Source: JAVBKU01 sp031553875
Lineage (GTDB): Bacteria; Bacteroidota; Bacteroidia; Bacteroidales; Rikenellaceae
Direction: 5' to 3'
Assembly: GCA_031553875.1 (NCBI GenBank)
Contig: JAVBKU010000023.1
Coordinates: forward strand, 1-29,494
DNA: 29,494 nt
In this document: in pieces, positions 7,844 through 14,397 of the stretch
Layout of the letters: each line of letters begins with the position of its first letter
Position numbering within the stretch: the stretch's first letter is position 1
Position numbers and translations under genes: made by a program
The notes under the pieces: model-generated
Seen by the model: the letters and a program-made list of their open reading frames with translations, nothing else
Databases searched by the model: none
Told to the model about the DNA's origin: nothing

Positions 7844-9019
7844 ATGTACCTATGCAAGCAATCATGGCGCTGGTACGGGCCCAACGACCCCGTTAGCCTC
7901 GCCGACATACGCCAGGCCGGCGCCACCGACGTGGTGACCGCCCTGCACCATATTCCCAACGGCGAAGTGTGGACCGTGGAGGAGATCGAAAAGCGCAAAA
8001 AGATGTGCGCCGATGCAGGACTCATCTGGAGCGTGGTCGAGAGCGTCCCCGTGCACGAGCACATCAAGACGCAGTCCGGCGACTTCCAGCGCTATATCGA
8101 CAACTACAAGGAGAGCGTGCGCAATCTCGGGAAATGCGGCGTCTATACCGTGACCTACAACTTCATGCCGGTGCTCGACTGGACCCGCACCGACCTGGCC
8201 TACACGATGCCCGACGGCTCTAAGGCCCTGAGGTTCGAGATGGCGGCGTTCGTAGCCTTCGACCTCTTTATACTTAAGCGTCCGGGAGCGGAAAAAGACT
8301 ATACCCCCGCGCAGATCGCTAAAGCCAAAGCCCGTTTCGAGGCTATGAGCGAGGACGAAAAACAACTGCTCACACGCAATATGATAGCGGGCCTGCCCGG
8401 TAGCGAGGAGAGCTTCACCGTGGCCCAGTTCCAGCAGGCGCTCGACCGCTACAAGGATATCGACGCCGATAAACTGCGCTCCAACCTTATCTACTTCCTG
8501 CGCGAAGTGTGCCCCGTGGCGGATGAGGTGGGTGTGGAGATGGTGATACACCCCGACGATCCTCCCTACCCGATCCTCGGCCTGCCCCGCATTCTCAGCA
8601 CGGCTCAGGATTTCAGGGACCTGATCAAGGCCGTACCCAACAAGTCCAACGGCCTGTGCCTCTGCACCGGATCGTTCGGCGTGCGCAGCGACAACGAGCT
8701 GGCGGCGATGATGGAAGAGTTCGGCGACCGCGTGGGTTTCGTGCACTTCCGCAGCACAAGGCGCGACGAGGAGGGCAACTTCTACGAAGACAACCACCTC
8801 GAGGGCGACGTCGACATGTACGGTGTGATGAAGGCCTTCCTCGAGCTTCAGCAGAGGCGCGGGGCATCTATCCCAATGCGTCCCGACCACGGCCACCAGA
8901 TGATCGACGACCTAAAGAAGAAAACAAATCCCGGTTACTCCTGCATAGGCCGCCTGCGCGGATTGGCCGAATTGCGCGGCCTCGAAATGGGTATCGCAAA
9001 AAGTATCTTCAAGAAGTAA
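7844..9019 (+). CDS. uxuA: Mannonate dehydratase
   Basis: UxuA (EC 4.2.1.8) dehydrates D-mannonate to 2-keto-3-deoxygluconate, the substrate of KdgK, using a divalent metal (Mn or Fe) in a TIM barrel. The 391-aa protein has the family opening WRWYGPNDPVSL at 8-19 and TALHHIPNGEVW near 32, then EMVIHPDDPP near 235, LCLCTGSFG near 274, VHFRST near 304 and MRPDHGHQ near 350, which supply metal ligands. The start MYLCKQS is a few residues longer than typical, and no nearer ATG exists. It is separated from the SDR gene by about 470 bases holding hairpins and a repeat, so it may have its own promoter. Confidence 0.96.
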   Translation: MYLCKQSWRWYGPNDPVSLADIRQAGATDVVTALHHIPNGEVWTVEEIEKRKKMCADAGLIWSVVESVPVHEHIKTQSGDFQRYIDNYKESVRNLGKCGVYTVTYNFMPVLDWTRTDLAYTMPDGSKALRFEMAAFVAFDLFILKRPGAEKDYTPAQIAKAKARFEAMSEDEKQLLTRNMIAGLPGSEESFTVAQFQQALDRYKDIDADKLRSNLIYFLREVCPVADEVGVEMVIHPDDPPYPILGLPRILSTAQDFRDLIKAVPNKSNGLCLCTGSFGVRSDNELAAMMEEFGDRVGFVHFRSTRRDEEGNFYEDNHLEGDVDMYGVMKAFLELQQRRGASIPMRPDHGHQMIDDLKKKTNPGYSCIGRLRGLAELRGLEMGIAKSIFKK

Positions 9020-9075
9020 TAGTATAGGGCCCTGAATTTCAGCCCCGGTGGCCCTGGACCGCCACATACTGCATA

Positions 9076-9114
9076 AATAATAAAGCCGAAGGGGTTCCCT
9101 TCGGCTTTATTATT
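9076..9114 (+). terminator. Intrinsic terminator after uxuA
   Basis: A perfect inverted repeat has 18-base arms, AATAATAAAGCCGAAGGG and its complement, around a gtt loop. The AT-rich outer arms supply the U tract in both directions. Confidence 0.9.
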
Positions 9115-9130
9115 GCTATAAGATAGTCTT

Positions 9131-9187
9131 AGAGTTTGTCTAAAAATATTATCAAAGTTATTTTATAACTAATTTTAGACAAACTCT
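9131..9187. repeat. 57-bp hairpin with 15-bp inverted ends
   Basis: AGAGTTTGTCTAAAA at 9131-9145 is perfectly repeated in inverse at 9173-9187. A smaller AGTTAT-ttt-ATAACT hairpin lies at the centre. It is AT-rich, unlike its surroundings, and lies 88 bases before the first plug-domain gene. It could be a remnant of insertion-sequence ends, a small palindromic element, or a regulatory hairpin. Confidence 0.6.
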
Positions 9188-9274
9188 TAAACGCCGTATC
9201 GGCCACGTATGCCGGTCTGCACAAATGGCATTTACGGGGTACGGACGATTTCGGCATATCTTAAATCTTGGGAT

Positions 9275-9991
9275 ATGACAAGGGTGCTCTTTTGGCTGTT
9301 GGCGCTTGTTTGCGCCATGCCGCAGAATCTACAGGGACAGGATTCCGTTCGCAACGTCAAGATCAAACTGGTGGACACCAAAGGTAAGCTTGTCCGTAGC
9401 GGGGGGCTCTCGTACGGCCTCACCCGCAAACCCGATACCCGGCACATAAACCAGAGGGGATGGTCTGTTATACGCTCGGTGCGCGACTCCGACACCCTCC
9501 TGGTCATGCTCAACGGATATATCGGCGCCCTCCCGCTCAGGGGGCTGGACTCCGTAGAGATATGCGACCGCCGCCGCAACCTGGACCCCAACCCCTTCAA
9601 GAAGGTGAATCTGGGATACCAGACCGTATTGTACAAGGATAACACCCACACCGTAAACACCCTGAACGTCAAGAAGGACCACAGCGTCGTCGCCTATCGC
9701 GACCTGGGGACCTACCTCGAGGGACGCATCGCGGGACTTAAAGTAGTATACACCGAGGAAGGAAAAGAGATACAGCTCCGTGGCGGCACCGGCTCCCTTA
9801 TGGGGAGTAACGCCGCACTGATAGTTGTCGACGGGGTGGAATGCTTAAACTTCGACCAGGCGAACAGTCTGGTAGACGTAAATGACATAGAAAGGATCGA
9901 CGTGATAAAAGACGGCGAAGGATACGGCATAAAAGGATCCAACGGGGTGGTGGTGATAACCACAAAACGGGGCGGCAATTCGGATCGATAG
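9275..9991 (+). CDS. Secreted orphan SusC-type plug-domain protein, paralog 1
   Basis: A 238-aa protein. I start it at MTRVLFWLLALVCAMP (9275), which gives a clean signal peptide and a length matching its neighbour. The upstream frame to 9209 adds 22 residues before the signal. After the signal, about 25-100 is a divergent beta-rich segment (VKIKLVDTKGKLVRSG, then DTLLVMLNGYIG) that recalls the carboxypeptidase-regulatory-like domain before SusC plugs. About 140-235 matches a TonB-receptor plug: YLEGRIAGLKV, IQLRGG, ALIVVDGVE, DVNDIERIDVIKDGEGYG and NGVVVITTKRGG. The frame stops right after the plug, so there is no beta barrel and no room for one. It is probably periplasmic. Function is unknown. 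Confidence 0.8.
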   Translation: MTRVLFWLLALVCAMPQNLQGQDSVRNVKIKLVDTKGKLVRSGGLSYGLTRKPDTRHINQRGWSVIRSVRDSDTLLVMLNGYIGALPLRGLDSVEICDRRRNLDPNPFKKVNLGYQTVLYKDNTHTVNTLNVKKDHSVVAYRDLGTYLEGRIAGLKVVYTEEGKEIQLRGGTGSLMGSNAALIVVDGVECLNFDQANSLVDVNDIERIDVIKDGEGYGIKGSNGVVVITTKRGGNSDR

Positions 9992-10001
9992 ACTACCTCA
10001 C

Positions 10002-10043
10002 ATAATAATAAAGCAGGATGAAATCATCCGGCTTTATTATTAT
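10002..10043 (+). terminator. Intrinsic terminator after plug paralog 1
   Basis: ATAATAATAAAGC at 10002-10014 pairs with its complement at 10031-10043, with an inner GGATG-aaat-CATCC stem. The outer arm is nearly the same as that of the terminator after uxuA. Confidence 0.85.
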
Positions 10044-10198
10044 CATATGCCTCAAACTACTCAATGATTGTACGATAGTTATAAAATTATTTATTACATT
10101 TATGTAGTCGTATGCCGCCACCCGGCAGCCTTTACGCGTAAAGCCCCCACGATCGTTCTCACCTTTCACCATATGGATAACCCCTAATACTTCGAATC

Positions 10199-10918
10199 AT
10201 GAGAAAGCTATTATTCTTGTTATTCCCGCTCCTTTGCTCAGCACAGCAGGGCGTATGTGAACAGACGGATTCCCTCCGCAGCGTAAAGATCAAACTTGTG
10301 GATACCAAGGGGCGTCCGGTACGCAGTGGCAACCTATCTTTCGCGCTGACAAGGGAGACCGATATGCAACCCCTGTCTTCGCGCGGGTGGTCGGTGATAG
10401 AGTCCGTGCAAGACACCGATACGCTTATGATCGCACTCAACGGATATGTCGGGAAATTACCGCTCGCCGGGCTCGACTCGGTGGAGATAACCGACAAGCG
10501 CAGGGATATCGAGGTCAAAGACCCCAGCGGAAGTGTAAACGTAGGGTATCAATCTATACAGTACCGGCACAACACCCACACCACAGCCACCCTCAACATG
10601 AGGAAAGAACACAGCCTGATAGGGTATAAAGACCTCGCGGCCTACCTGCAAGGGCGTGTCGCGGGGCTGAAGGTGGTGAATACCGATACCGGAGTGGAGA
10701 TATTTATTCGCGGCGAGAACAACTCCTTTATGGGAAGCCAGGCCGCTCTTATAATTGTCGATGGAACGGAGTGTTTGGGCTTCGATCAGGCCAACGGCAT
10801 GGTCAATGTGAATGACGTGGAGAGAGTGGATGTGATAAAAGACGGCGAGGGATACGGCTCCCGCGGGGCTAACGGGGTGGTGATCATAACCACGAAAAAG
10901 GGAGGCGCTTCGAAGTAA
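10199..10918 (+). CDS. Secreted orphan SusC-type plug-domain protein, paralog 2
   Basis: A 239-aa paralog of the preceding gene with the same organisation. It has a signal peptide (MRKLLFLLFPLLCSAQQ), the segment VKIKLVDTKGRPVRSG from about residue 29, DTLMIALNGYVG near 74, then a plug domain with YLQGRVAGLKVV, IFIRGENNS, ALIIVDGTE, NVNDVERVDVIKDGEGYG and NGVVIITTKKGG, ending almost immediately. Identity is highest in the two conserved blocks and lower between them. No SusD, barrel, sigma or anti-sigma gene adjoins. Each gene has its own upstream region, so this looks like a tandem duplication with independent transcription. Confidence 0.8.
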   Translation: MRKLLFLLFPLLCSAQQGVCEQTDSLRSVKIKLVDTKGRPVRSGNLSFALTRETDMQPLSSRGWSVIESVQDTDTLMIALNGYVGKLPLAGLDSVEITDKRRDIEVKDPSGSVNVGYQSIQYRHNTHTTATLNMRKEHSLIGYKDLAAYLQGRVAGLKVVNTDTGVEIFIRGENNSFMGSQAALIIVDGTECLGFDQANGMVNVNDVERVDVIKDGEGYGSRGANGVVIITTKKGGASK

Positions 10919-10941
10919 TGGACTGTTAGGGTGCTAAAGCT

Positions 10942-11086
10942 AATCTCCGCATCTGAAAAGATTTTCTGACTCATGGATTCTCCATCCTAAAGCGCCGACG
11001 GCGCTTGCCCTCCGCCAATTGCGGATATTCACGCAGACAAAATAATAAGGCGCGAAGCGCCTGCAATCCCCGCATCTGAAAACATT
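10942..11086 (+). repeat. Direct repeat of 22 bp around an inverted B end
   Basis: AATCTCCGCATCTGAAAAG at 10942 onward recurs as AATCCCCGCATCTGAAAAC at 11065-11086. The inverted B end and a small GGCGC-gaa-GCGCC hairpin (11049-11061) lie between them. No gene is seen in 10919-11111. Confidence 0.55.
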
Positions 11087-11111
11087 AACGAGGCGCAAGC
11101 CTCGTGCGAAT

Positions 11112-11253
11112 GCCGCTTCTGGCTTCTGCCGGAAATAGGTCTCGTGAGGGAGATCACCCTCTGTTATCGTGTAACGAGGGAAGCTCCCGGAAGAGACCCC
11201 GGAAGAAGACGCGGCTAGACCTTTTGCTACTTTTGCGGCAATGGCAAAAGTAG
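11112..11253 (+). repeat. Structured intergenic repeat A, copy 3 (short class)
   Basis: GCCGC 11112-11116 pairs with GCGGC 11211-11215. The interior is nearly identical to copy 1, with one mismatch in the long stem (CCGGAAGAAG). The second hairpin is CTACTTTTGC 11227-11236 with GCAAAAGTAG 11244-11253, which swaps A-T for G-C relative to copy 1. The terminal TCGCC/GGCGA hairpin is missing. An ACGAGGC-gcaa-GCCTCGT hairpin (11088-11105) precedes it, as before copy 5. Confidence 0.95.
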
Positions 11254-11305
11254 AGAACAGAAGACTAAAGAACTACTGTAAAATCTTAATAACAATACTT
11301 CCTCT

Positions 11306-11538
11306 TGTACCTTTTGTGCACACAAAAGGTACCCAAAAAGTGCCGCCTGCGGATATTCACTGACAGTGGTCTTCATACATCCTAAAACGTCGAACTCCTC
11401 CTTTTTAGCGGGACCGTCGTCCCCGCTAACAGTCGTTAGACACAGCGTCGTTTTTTAACGGATTCCCTCGACCCCTGTCCGGGCGTGAATATCCCCAATT
11501 GGCGGAGGGCAAGCGTCCTGCGGACGCTTTAAGGATTA
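11306..11538 (+). repeat. Structured intergenic repeat B, copy 2
   Basis: This is nearly identical to 191-426, including the 26-bp palindrome, the outer CCGCC...GGCGG stem and TTAGCGGG/CCCGCTAA. The last hairpin is AAGCGTCC-tgc-GGACGCTT instead of AAGCGCC-tac-GGCGCTT, so both arms have changed together. Confidence 0.92.
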
Positions 11539-11568
11539 CACAATATTTCACAACAACAATTTCTATCC

Positions 11569-11586
11569 GAGTGTCGGGAGACACTC
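11569..11586 (-). terminator. Hairpin beyond the thiG stop codon
   Basis: GAGTGTC-ggga-GACACTC is a perfect stem 16 bases past the thiG stop on the minus strand. The following bases are not strongly T-rich, so a terminator role is only probable. Confidence 0.4.
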
Positions 11587-11602
11587 CCTACACCGGCAGA
11601 TA

Positions 11603-12382
11603 CTACCCCAAAAGATTATCTAACAACGGATTTATCGGGCTCGAAGCCTGTGCGGCGGTAGACTGCGGGGCGAGCTGCGCCTCGAAAGCCATGCGCCCGG
11701 CCACCACGGCCATGCGGAACGCGTCGGCCATAGCCACGGGGTCGGCGGCCACGGCGATAGCCGTATTGACCAACACCGCACTGGCTCCCATCTCCATGGC
11801 GGCGGCGGCATCCGACGGCGCGCCTATACCGGCATCAACCACCACAGGCACGTTGCTCTGTTCGATGATTATACGTAAGAAATCCACCGTCCTCAACCCC
11901 CTGTTCGAACCTATAGGCGCGCCTAAGGGCATCACGCACGCCACTCCCACATCCTCCAGCCTCTTGCAAAGCACCGGGTCGGCATGGATATACGGCATCA
12001 CGATAAAACCGTCTTTCACCAGTTCCTCGGCGGCGGCGAGAGTCTCGACCGGGTCGGGCATCAGGTAGCGCGGGTCGGGGTGTATCTCCAGCTTCACCCA
12101 ATTGGTGCCCAGCGCCTCGCGGGCCAGCTGCGCGGCGAACACCGCCTCGCGGGACGTGCGCACACCTGAAGTATTGGGCAGCAGGTTGATATGCGGAGCC
12201 TTGAGCGCGGAGACCATGTCATCGTCGCCGTCTTTAAGGTCGACCCTTTTGAGGGCCACGGTTACCAGTTCGCTGCCGCTCTTAATTATCGCCTCGCGCA
12301 TCACGGCCGCGGAAGAGAACTTCCCCGTCCCCGTAAAAAGCCTCGAAGAGAACTGTTTATCTCCCAGAATCAATGGTTTCAT
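11603..12382 (-). CDS. thiG: Thiazole synthase
   Basis: ThiG (EC 2.8.1.10) forms the thiamine thiazole phosphate from deoxyxylulose phosphate, ThiS-thiocarboxylate and dehydroglycine. The 259-aa length is normal. The Schiff-base lysine is in NWVKLEIHPDP (K97, matching K96 of B. subtilis ThiG). The phosphate-binding and barrel segments MPLGAPIGSNRG, VVVDAGIGAPSDAAAAMEMG and AVLVNTAIA are all present. No thiS, thiH, thiF, thiC or thiE is next to it, which is unusual because Bacteroidales usually cluster them. Just upstream is a terminator-like leader (12409-12463). Confidence 0.95.
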   Translation of the reverse strand: MKPLILGDKQFSSRLFTGTGKFSSAAVMREAIIKSGSELVTVALKRVDLKDGDDDMVSALKAPHINLLPNTSGVRTSREAVFAAQLAREALGTNWVKLEIHPDPRYLMPDPVETLAAAEELVKDGFIVMPYIHADPVLCKRLEDVGVACVMPLGAPIGSNRGLRTVDFLRIIIEQSNVPVVVDAGIGAPSDAAAAMEMGASAVLVNTAIAVAADPVAMADAFRMAVVAGRMAFEAQLAPQSTAAQASSPINPLLDNLLG

Positions 12383-12408
12383 ATCGTTTATTTACTATTT
12401 CATCTATC

Positions 12409-12463
12409 AAAAAACCGTCGGCACCAAGCGGGATCTGACCCGAATAGGCGGATCCGTACCGAC
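12409..12463 (-). promoter_or_regulatory. Terminator-like hairpin in the thiG leader (possible attenuator)
   Basis: On the minus strand an 8-bp stem (plus-strand arms GTCGGCAC 12417-12424 and GTACCGAC 12456-12463, with one G-U) encloses an internal GGGATC-rich stem. It is followed by six U's (A run 12409-12414), ending 26 bases before the thiG ATG. A TATATTTG -7 box at 12480-12487 would start transcription just upstream. It does not show the conserved TPP-riboswitch core. It may be an attenuator or simply a second terminator after rplS. Confidence 0.45.
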
Positions 12464-12479
12464 ACTACTATACGTTCCA

Positions 12480-12487
12480 CAAATATA
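12480..12487 (-). promoter_or_regulatory. Candidate -7 box for thiG
   Basis: The minus strand reads TATATTTG, a full match to TAnnTTTG. No TTGG-like -33 element is found 19 bases upstream, where T-rich DNA of the rplS terminator lies. Confidence 0.35.
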
Positions 12488-12488
12488 C

Positions 12489-12529
12489 AAAAAATAAGAG
12501 GAAGATACGTGTAAGCATCCTCCTCTTAT
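12489..12529 (-). terminator. Intrinsic terminator of rplS
   Basis: ATAAGAGGA 12494-12502 pairs with TCCTCTTAT 12521-12529, extended by GAT/ATC. The A run at 12489-12494 gives a U tract in the minus-strand transcript. Confidence 0.8.
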
Positions 12530-12551
12530 CTGTGTTATATCCGCTGGAAAA

Positions 12552-12902
12552 TTATCTCTTTTTTTCCTTGATGCGGGCCTTCTTACCGGTCAGCTCGCGG
12601 AGGTAGTATATCCTCGCGCGGCGAACAACGCCGACCTTGTTTACTTCGATAGTGTCGATATGGGGCGAGTAGAGCGGGAATATACGTTCCACACCCACGC
12701 CGTTAGACACCTTGCGGATGGTGAACATCTTGGTTATACCACGGCCCTTGATCTGGATTACTACGCCGCGGAAGCTCTGGAGACGCTCCTTGTTACCCTC
12801 GATGATCTTGTAGGTAACGGTGATGGTATCGCCGCTCTTGAAAGAGGGAACCTCCTTCTGGGGCCACATTGACTCCTCGGCGATCTTGATCAAATTTTCC
12901 AT
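12552..12902 (-). CDS. rplS: 50S ribosomal protein L19
   Basis: A 116-aa bL19 protein, located at the interface of the ribosomal subunits. The blocks FKSGDTITVTYKIIEGNKER, SFRGVVIQIKGRG, FTIRKVSNGVGVERIFPLYS, IEVNKVGVVRRARIYYLREL and the tail TGKKARIKEKKR are diagnostic. The start at MENLIKIAEES (12902) agrees with other Bacteroidales L19. The in-frame extension to 13049 would run through the promoter and is rejected. It stands alone rather than with rpsP, rimM and trmD as in Proteobacteria. Confidence 0.97.
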   Translation of the reverse strand: MENLIKIAEESMWPQKEVPSFKSGDTITVTYKIIEGNKERLQSFRGVVIQIKGRGITKMFTIRKVSNGVGVERIFPLYSPHIDTIEVNKVGVVRRARIYYLRELTGKKARIKEKKR

Positions 12903-12983
12903 TTCTAAAATAACTGTTTGGTTTACAGTGGGAATATTACGGGCTCCTGCGTCCTCATAAGAGATTCCTTCACTTTCGGAGGG

Positions 12984-13014
12984 CAAATATATGTATATTA
13001 TTTCTAATAACCAA
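12984..13014 (-). promoter_or_regulatory. rplS promoter (Bacteroidetes type)
   Basis: The minus strand carries TTGG (13014-13011), 19 bases, then TATATTTG (12991-12984). The surE promoter has exactly the same boxes and spacing. The implied leader is about 75 bases and contains an ACTGT/ACAGT hairpin. Confidence 0.65.
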
Positions 13015-13179
13015 GCCCTTCGGATATTTGCGCCGCCCGCACCCGCCATTTATTAACAATCAATTAACCTGAGAGGGGGTGGCGGACCACACAAAAAAGT
13101 TATCTTTAATTAGAAAATTACAGCGTGGAAAGGCTAATGTATGTTAGTCAAAGTAACTTTAGGAACAGCAAAATAACCC

Positions 13180-13406
13180 GCCGCTTCGGGCTTCTGGCGG
13201 AAACAGGTCTCGTGAGGGAGATCACCCTCAGTTATCGTGTAACGAGGGAAGCTCCCGGAAGAGACCCCGGCAGAAGACGCGGCTAGACTTTTTGCCTACT
13301 TTTATGGCAATGACAACATTTCGAGCAGTGAGGGCATAGGCCGAAAGCGGCCTATGCCGAGTCGCGAAAAATGAAAGCGAAGCTAAAAGTAGGTCGCCGA
13401 AGGCGA
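13180..13406 (+). repeat. Structured intergenic repeat A, copy 4 (long class)
   Basis: It lies between the divergent rplS and surE genes. The main arm is like copy 1 with one mismatch (CTTCTGGCGG). The CCTACTTTTA arm and its TAAAAGTAGG partner enclose about 85 bases with a perfect 11-bp stem, GGCATAGGCCG 13333-13343 with CGGCCTATGCC 13348-13358, inside a CATTT/AAATG stem. It ends with TCGCC/GGCGA (13394-13406). Copy 2 shares this long insert. Confidence 0.93.
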
Positions 13407-13477
13407 AAACTACAGAGGGATTCTATATTAGCCCCGATTATATAATATCGGTGCACCTCGGATATACTAAAGTAGAC

Positions 13478-13508
13478 TTGGCTTATCACTCGGTTTTCAC
13501 TATATTTG
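13478..13508 (+). promoter_or_regulatory. surE promoter (Bacteroidetes type)
   Basis: TTGG at 13478-13481, 19 bases, then TATATTTG at 13501-13508. The start codon follows 23 bases later, giving a short leader. The boxes and spacing are the same as at rplS. Confidence 0.7.
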
Positions 13509-13531
13509 TAAGATAATCCATAAAAACACTA

Positions 13532-14302
13532 ATGAAGCCTCTTATATTCATCTCCAACGACGACGGTTACAACGCCAAGGGCCTGGAAGCGCTGATCGAG
13601 GTAGCCTCGAAGTTCGGCCGGGTGGTGGGCGTATGCCCCGAGTATCCCCAATCGGGCATGTCGCACGCCATAACCATGTCGCGCCCCCTCTACCTACGCA
13701 AGGTGGTGGATCGGCCCGACTGCCAGGTATTCGCCTGCAACGGCACTCCGGTAGACTGCGTCAAGATAGGCTTCGACTCGCTGCTTTTGGGAGGGCCCCA
13801 GCCCGACCTGGTGATCGCAGGTATAAACCACGGCACCAATGCCGCGGTCAATATCCTTTACTCGGGTACCATGGGCGCCGCTATCGAGGGCAGCTTTTAC
13901 AACATCCCCTCCATCGGGCTGTCGCTGGACGACCACGATCCCGACGCCGACTTCACCGCCGCCAAGGTCTACGCCGAACGCATTATACGCAAGGTGATGA
14001 CCGAGGACCTCTCCCTCCCCTACTGCATCAACGTCAACATCCCCGCCCTACCCGAAGAGAGAATAAAGGGCATCGCCGTATGCCGTCAGAACAAGGGTTT
14101 CTGGCGCGAGGAGTTCGATAAGAGGCAGGACCCTCGAGGCAAGGACTATTACTGGCTCACCGGCGCATTCCACGACGCCGAGCCCGAGTCTCCTGACACC
14201 GACAAGAAACACCTCGACGCCGGCTACGTGACCGTCGTTCCCGTGCAGGTCGACCTGACCAACTACGAACAGCTGGACACCATGAAAGAGTGGGAGTTCT
14301 GA
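13532..14302 (+). CDS. surE: 5'/3'-nucleotidase SurE
   Basis: SurE (EC 3.1.3.5) is a metal-dependent phosphatase acting on nucleoside monophosphates, linked to stationary-phase survival. The 256-aa protein has the N-terminal metal motif SNDDGY (D10, D11), then YPQSGMSHA with ligand S41, and AGINHGTN with N99. NGTPVDCVKIG near 70 and SGTMGAAIEG near 111 are also family blocks. The start follows directly from the Bacteroidetes promoter. It is followed after 95 bases by an unrelated lipoprotein gene. Confidence 0.96.
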   Translation: MKPLIFISNDDGYNAKGLEALIEVASKFGRVVGVCPEYPQSGMSHAITMSRPLYLRKVVDRPDCQVFACNGTPVDCVKIGFDSLLLGGPQPDLVIAGINHGTNAAVNILYSGTMGAAIEGSFYNIPSIGLSLDDHDPDADFTAAKVYAERIIRKVMTEDLSLPYCINVNIPALPEERIKGIAVCRQNKGFWREEFDKRQDPRGKDYYWLTGAFHDAEPESPDTDKKHLDAGYVTVVPVQVDLTNYEQLDTMKEWEF

Positions 14303-14397
14303 CCCGTCTAATTATGCTTAAATAGTTGCAGGAACGAACGGAGCATGTACGACATCCGGATAACAATGATCGCCTAAAACCTTAAACCAGGAGTGTT

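Larger units (their letters stand above)
10989..11538. mobile_element. Composite repeat unit B'-A-B with inverted ends
   Basis: The left end 10989-11035 is the reverse complement of the end of repeat B, with its AAAGCGCC hairpin, CCGCCAATTG and GGATATTCACGC. The right end 11484-11538 is the same sequence in direct orientation. A copy of A sits between them. The unit thus has about 47-bp imperfect terminal inverted repeats and no coding capacity, as in a non-autonomous (MITE-like) element. A related arrangement is at 19901-20257. I see no target-site duplication with confidence and no transposase. Confidence 0.45.

Noticed and set aside
7862..8896. 344-aa antisense frame over uxuA
   Set aside because: It is a shadow of the GC-rich codon pattern of uxuA. 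Composition is His/Val/Gly-rich with no domain.
11499..12068. 189-aa plus-strand frame starting in repeat B
   Set aside because: It lies antisense to thiG and begins inside a repeat. thiG has full family motifs.
12383..12490. TPP riboswitch before thiG
   Set aside because: The leader is too short and lacks the conserved CUGAGA and related core segments.
12903..13049. N-terminal extension of L19
   Set aside because: The extension crosses a clear promoter, and other L19 proteins start at the internal Met.
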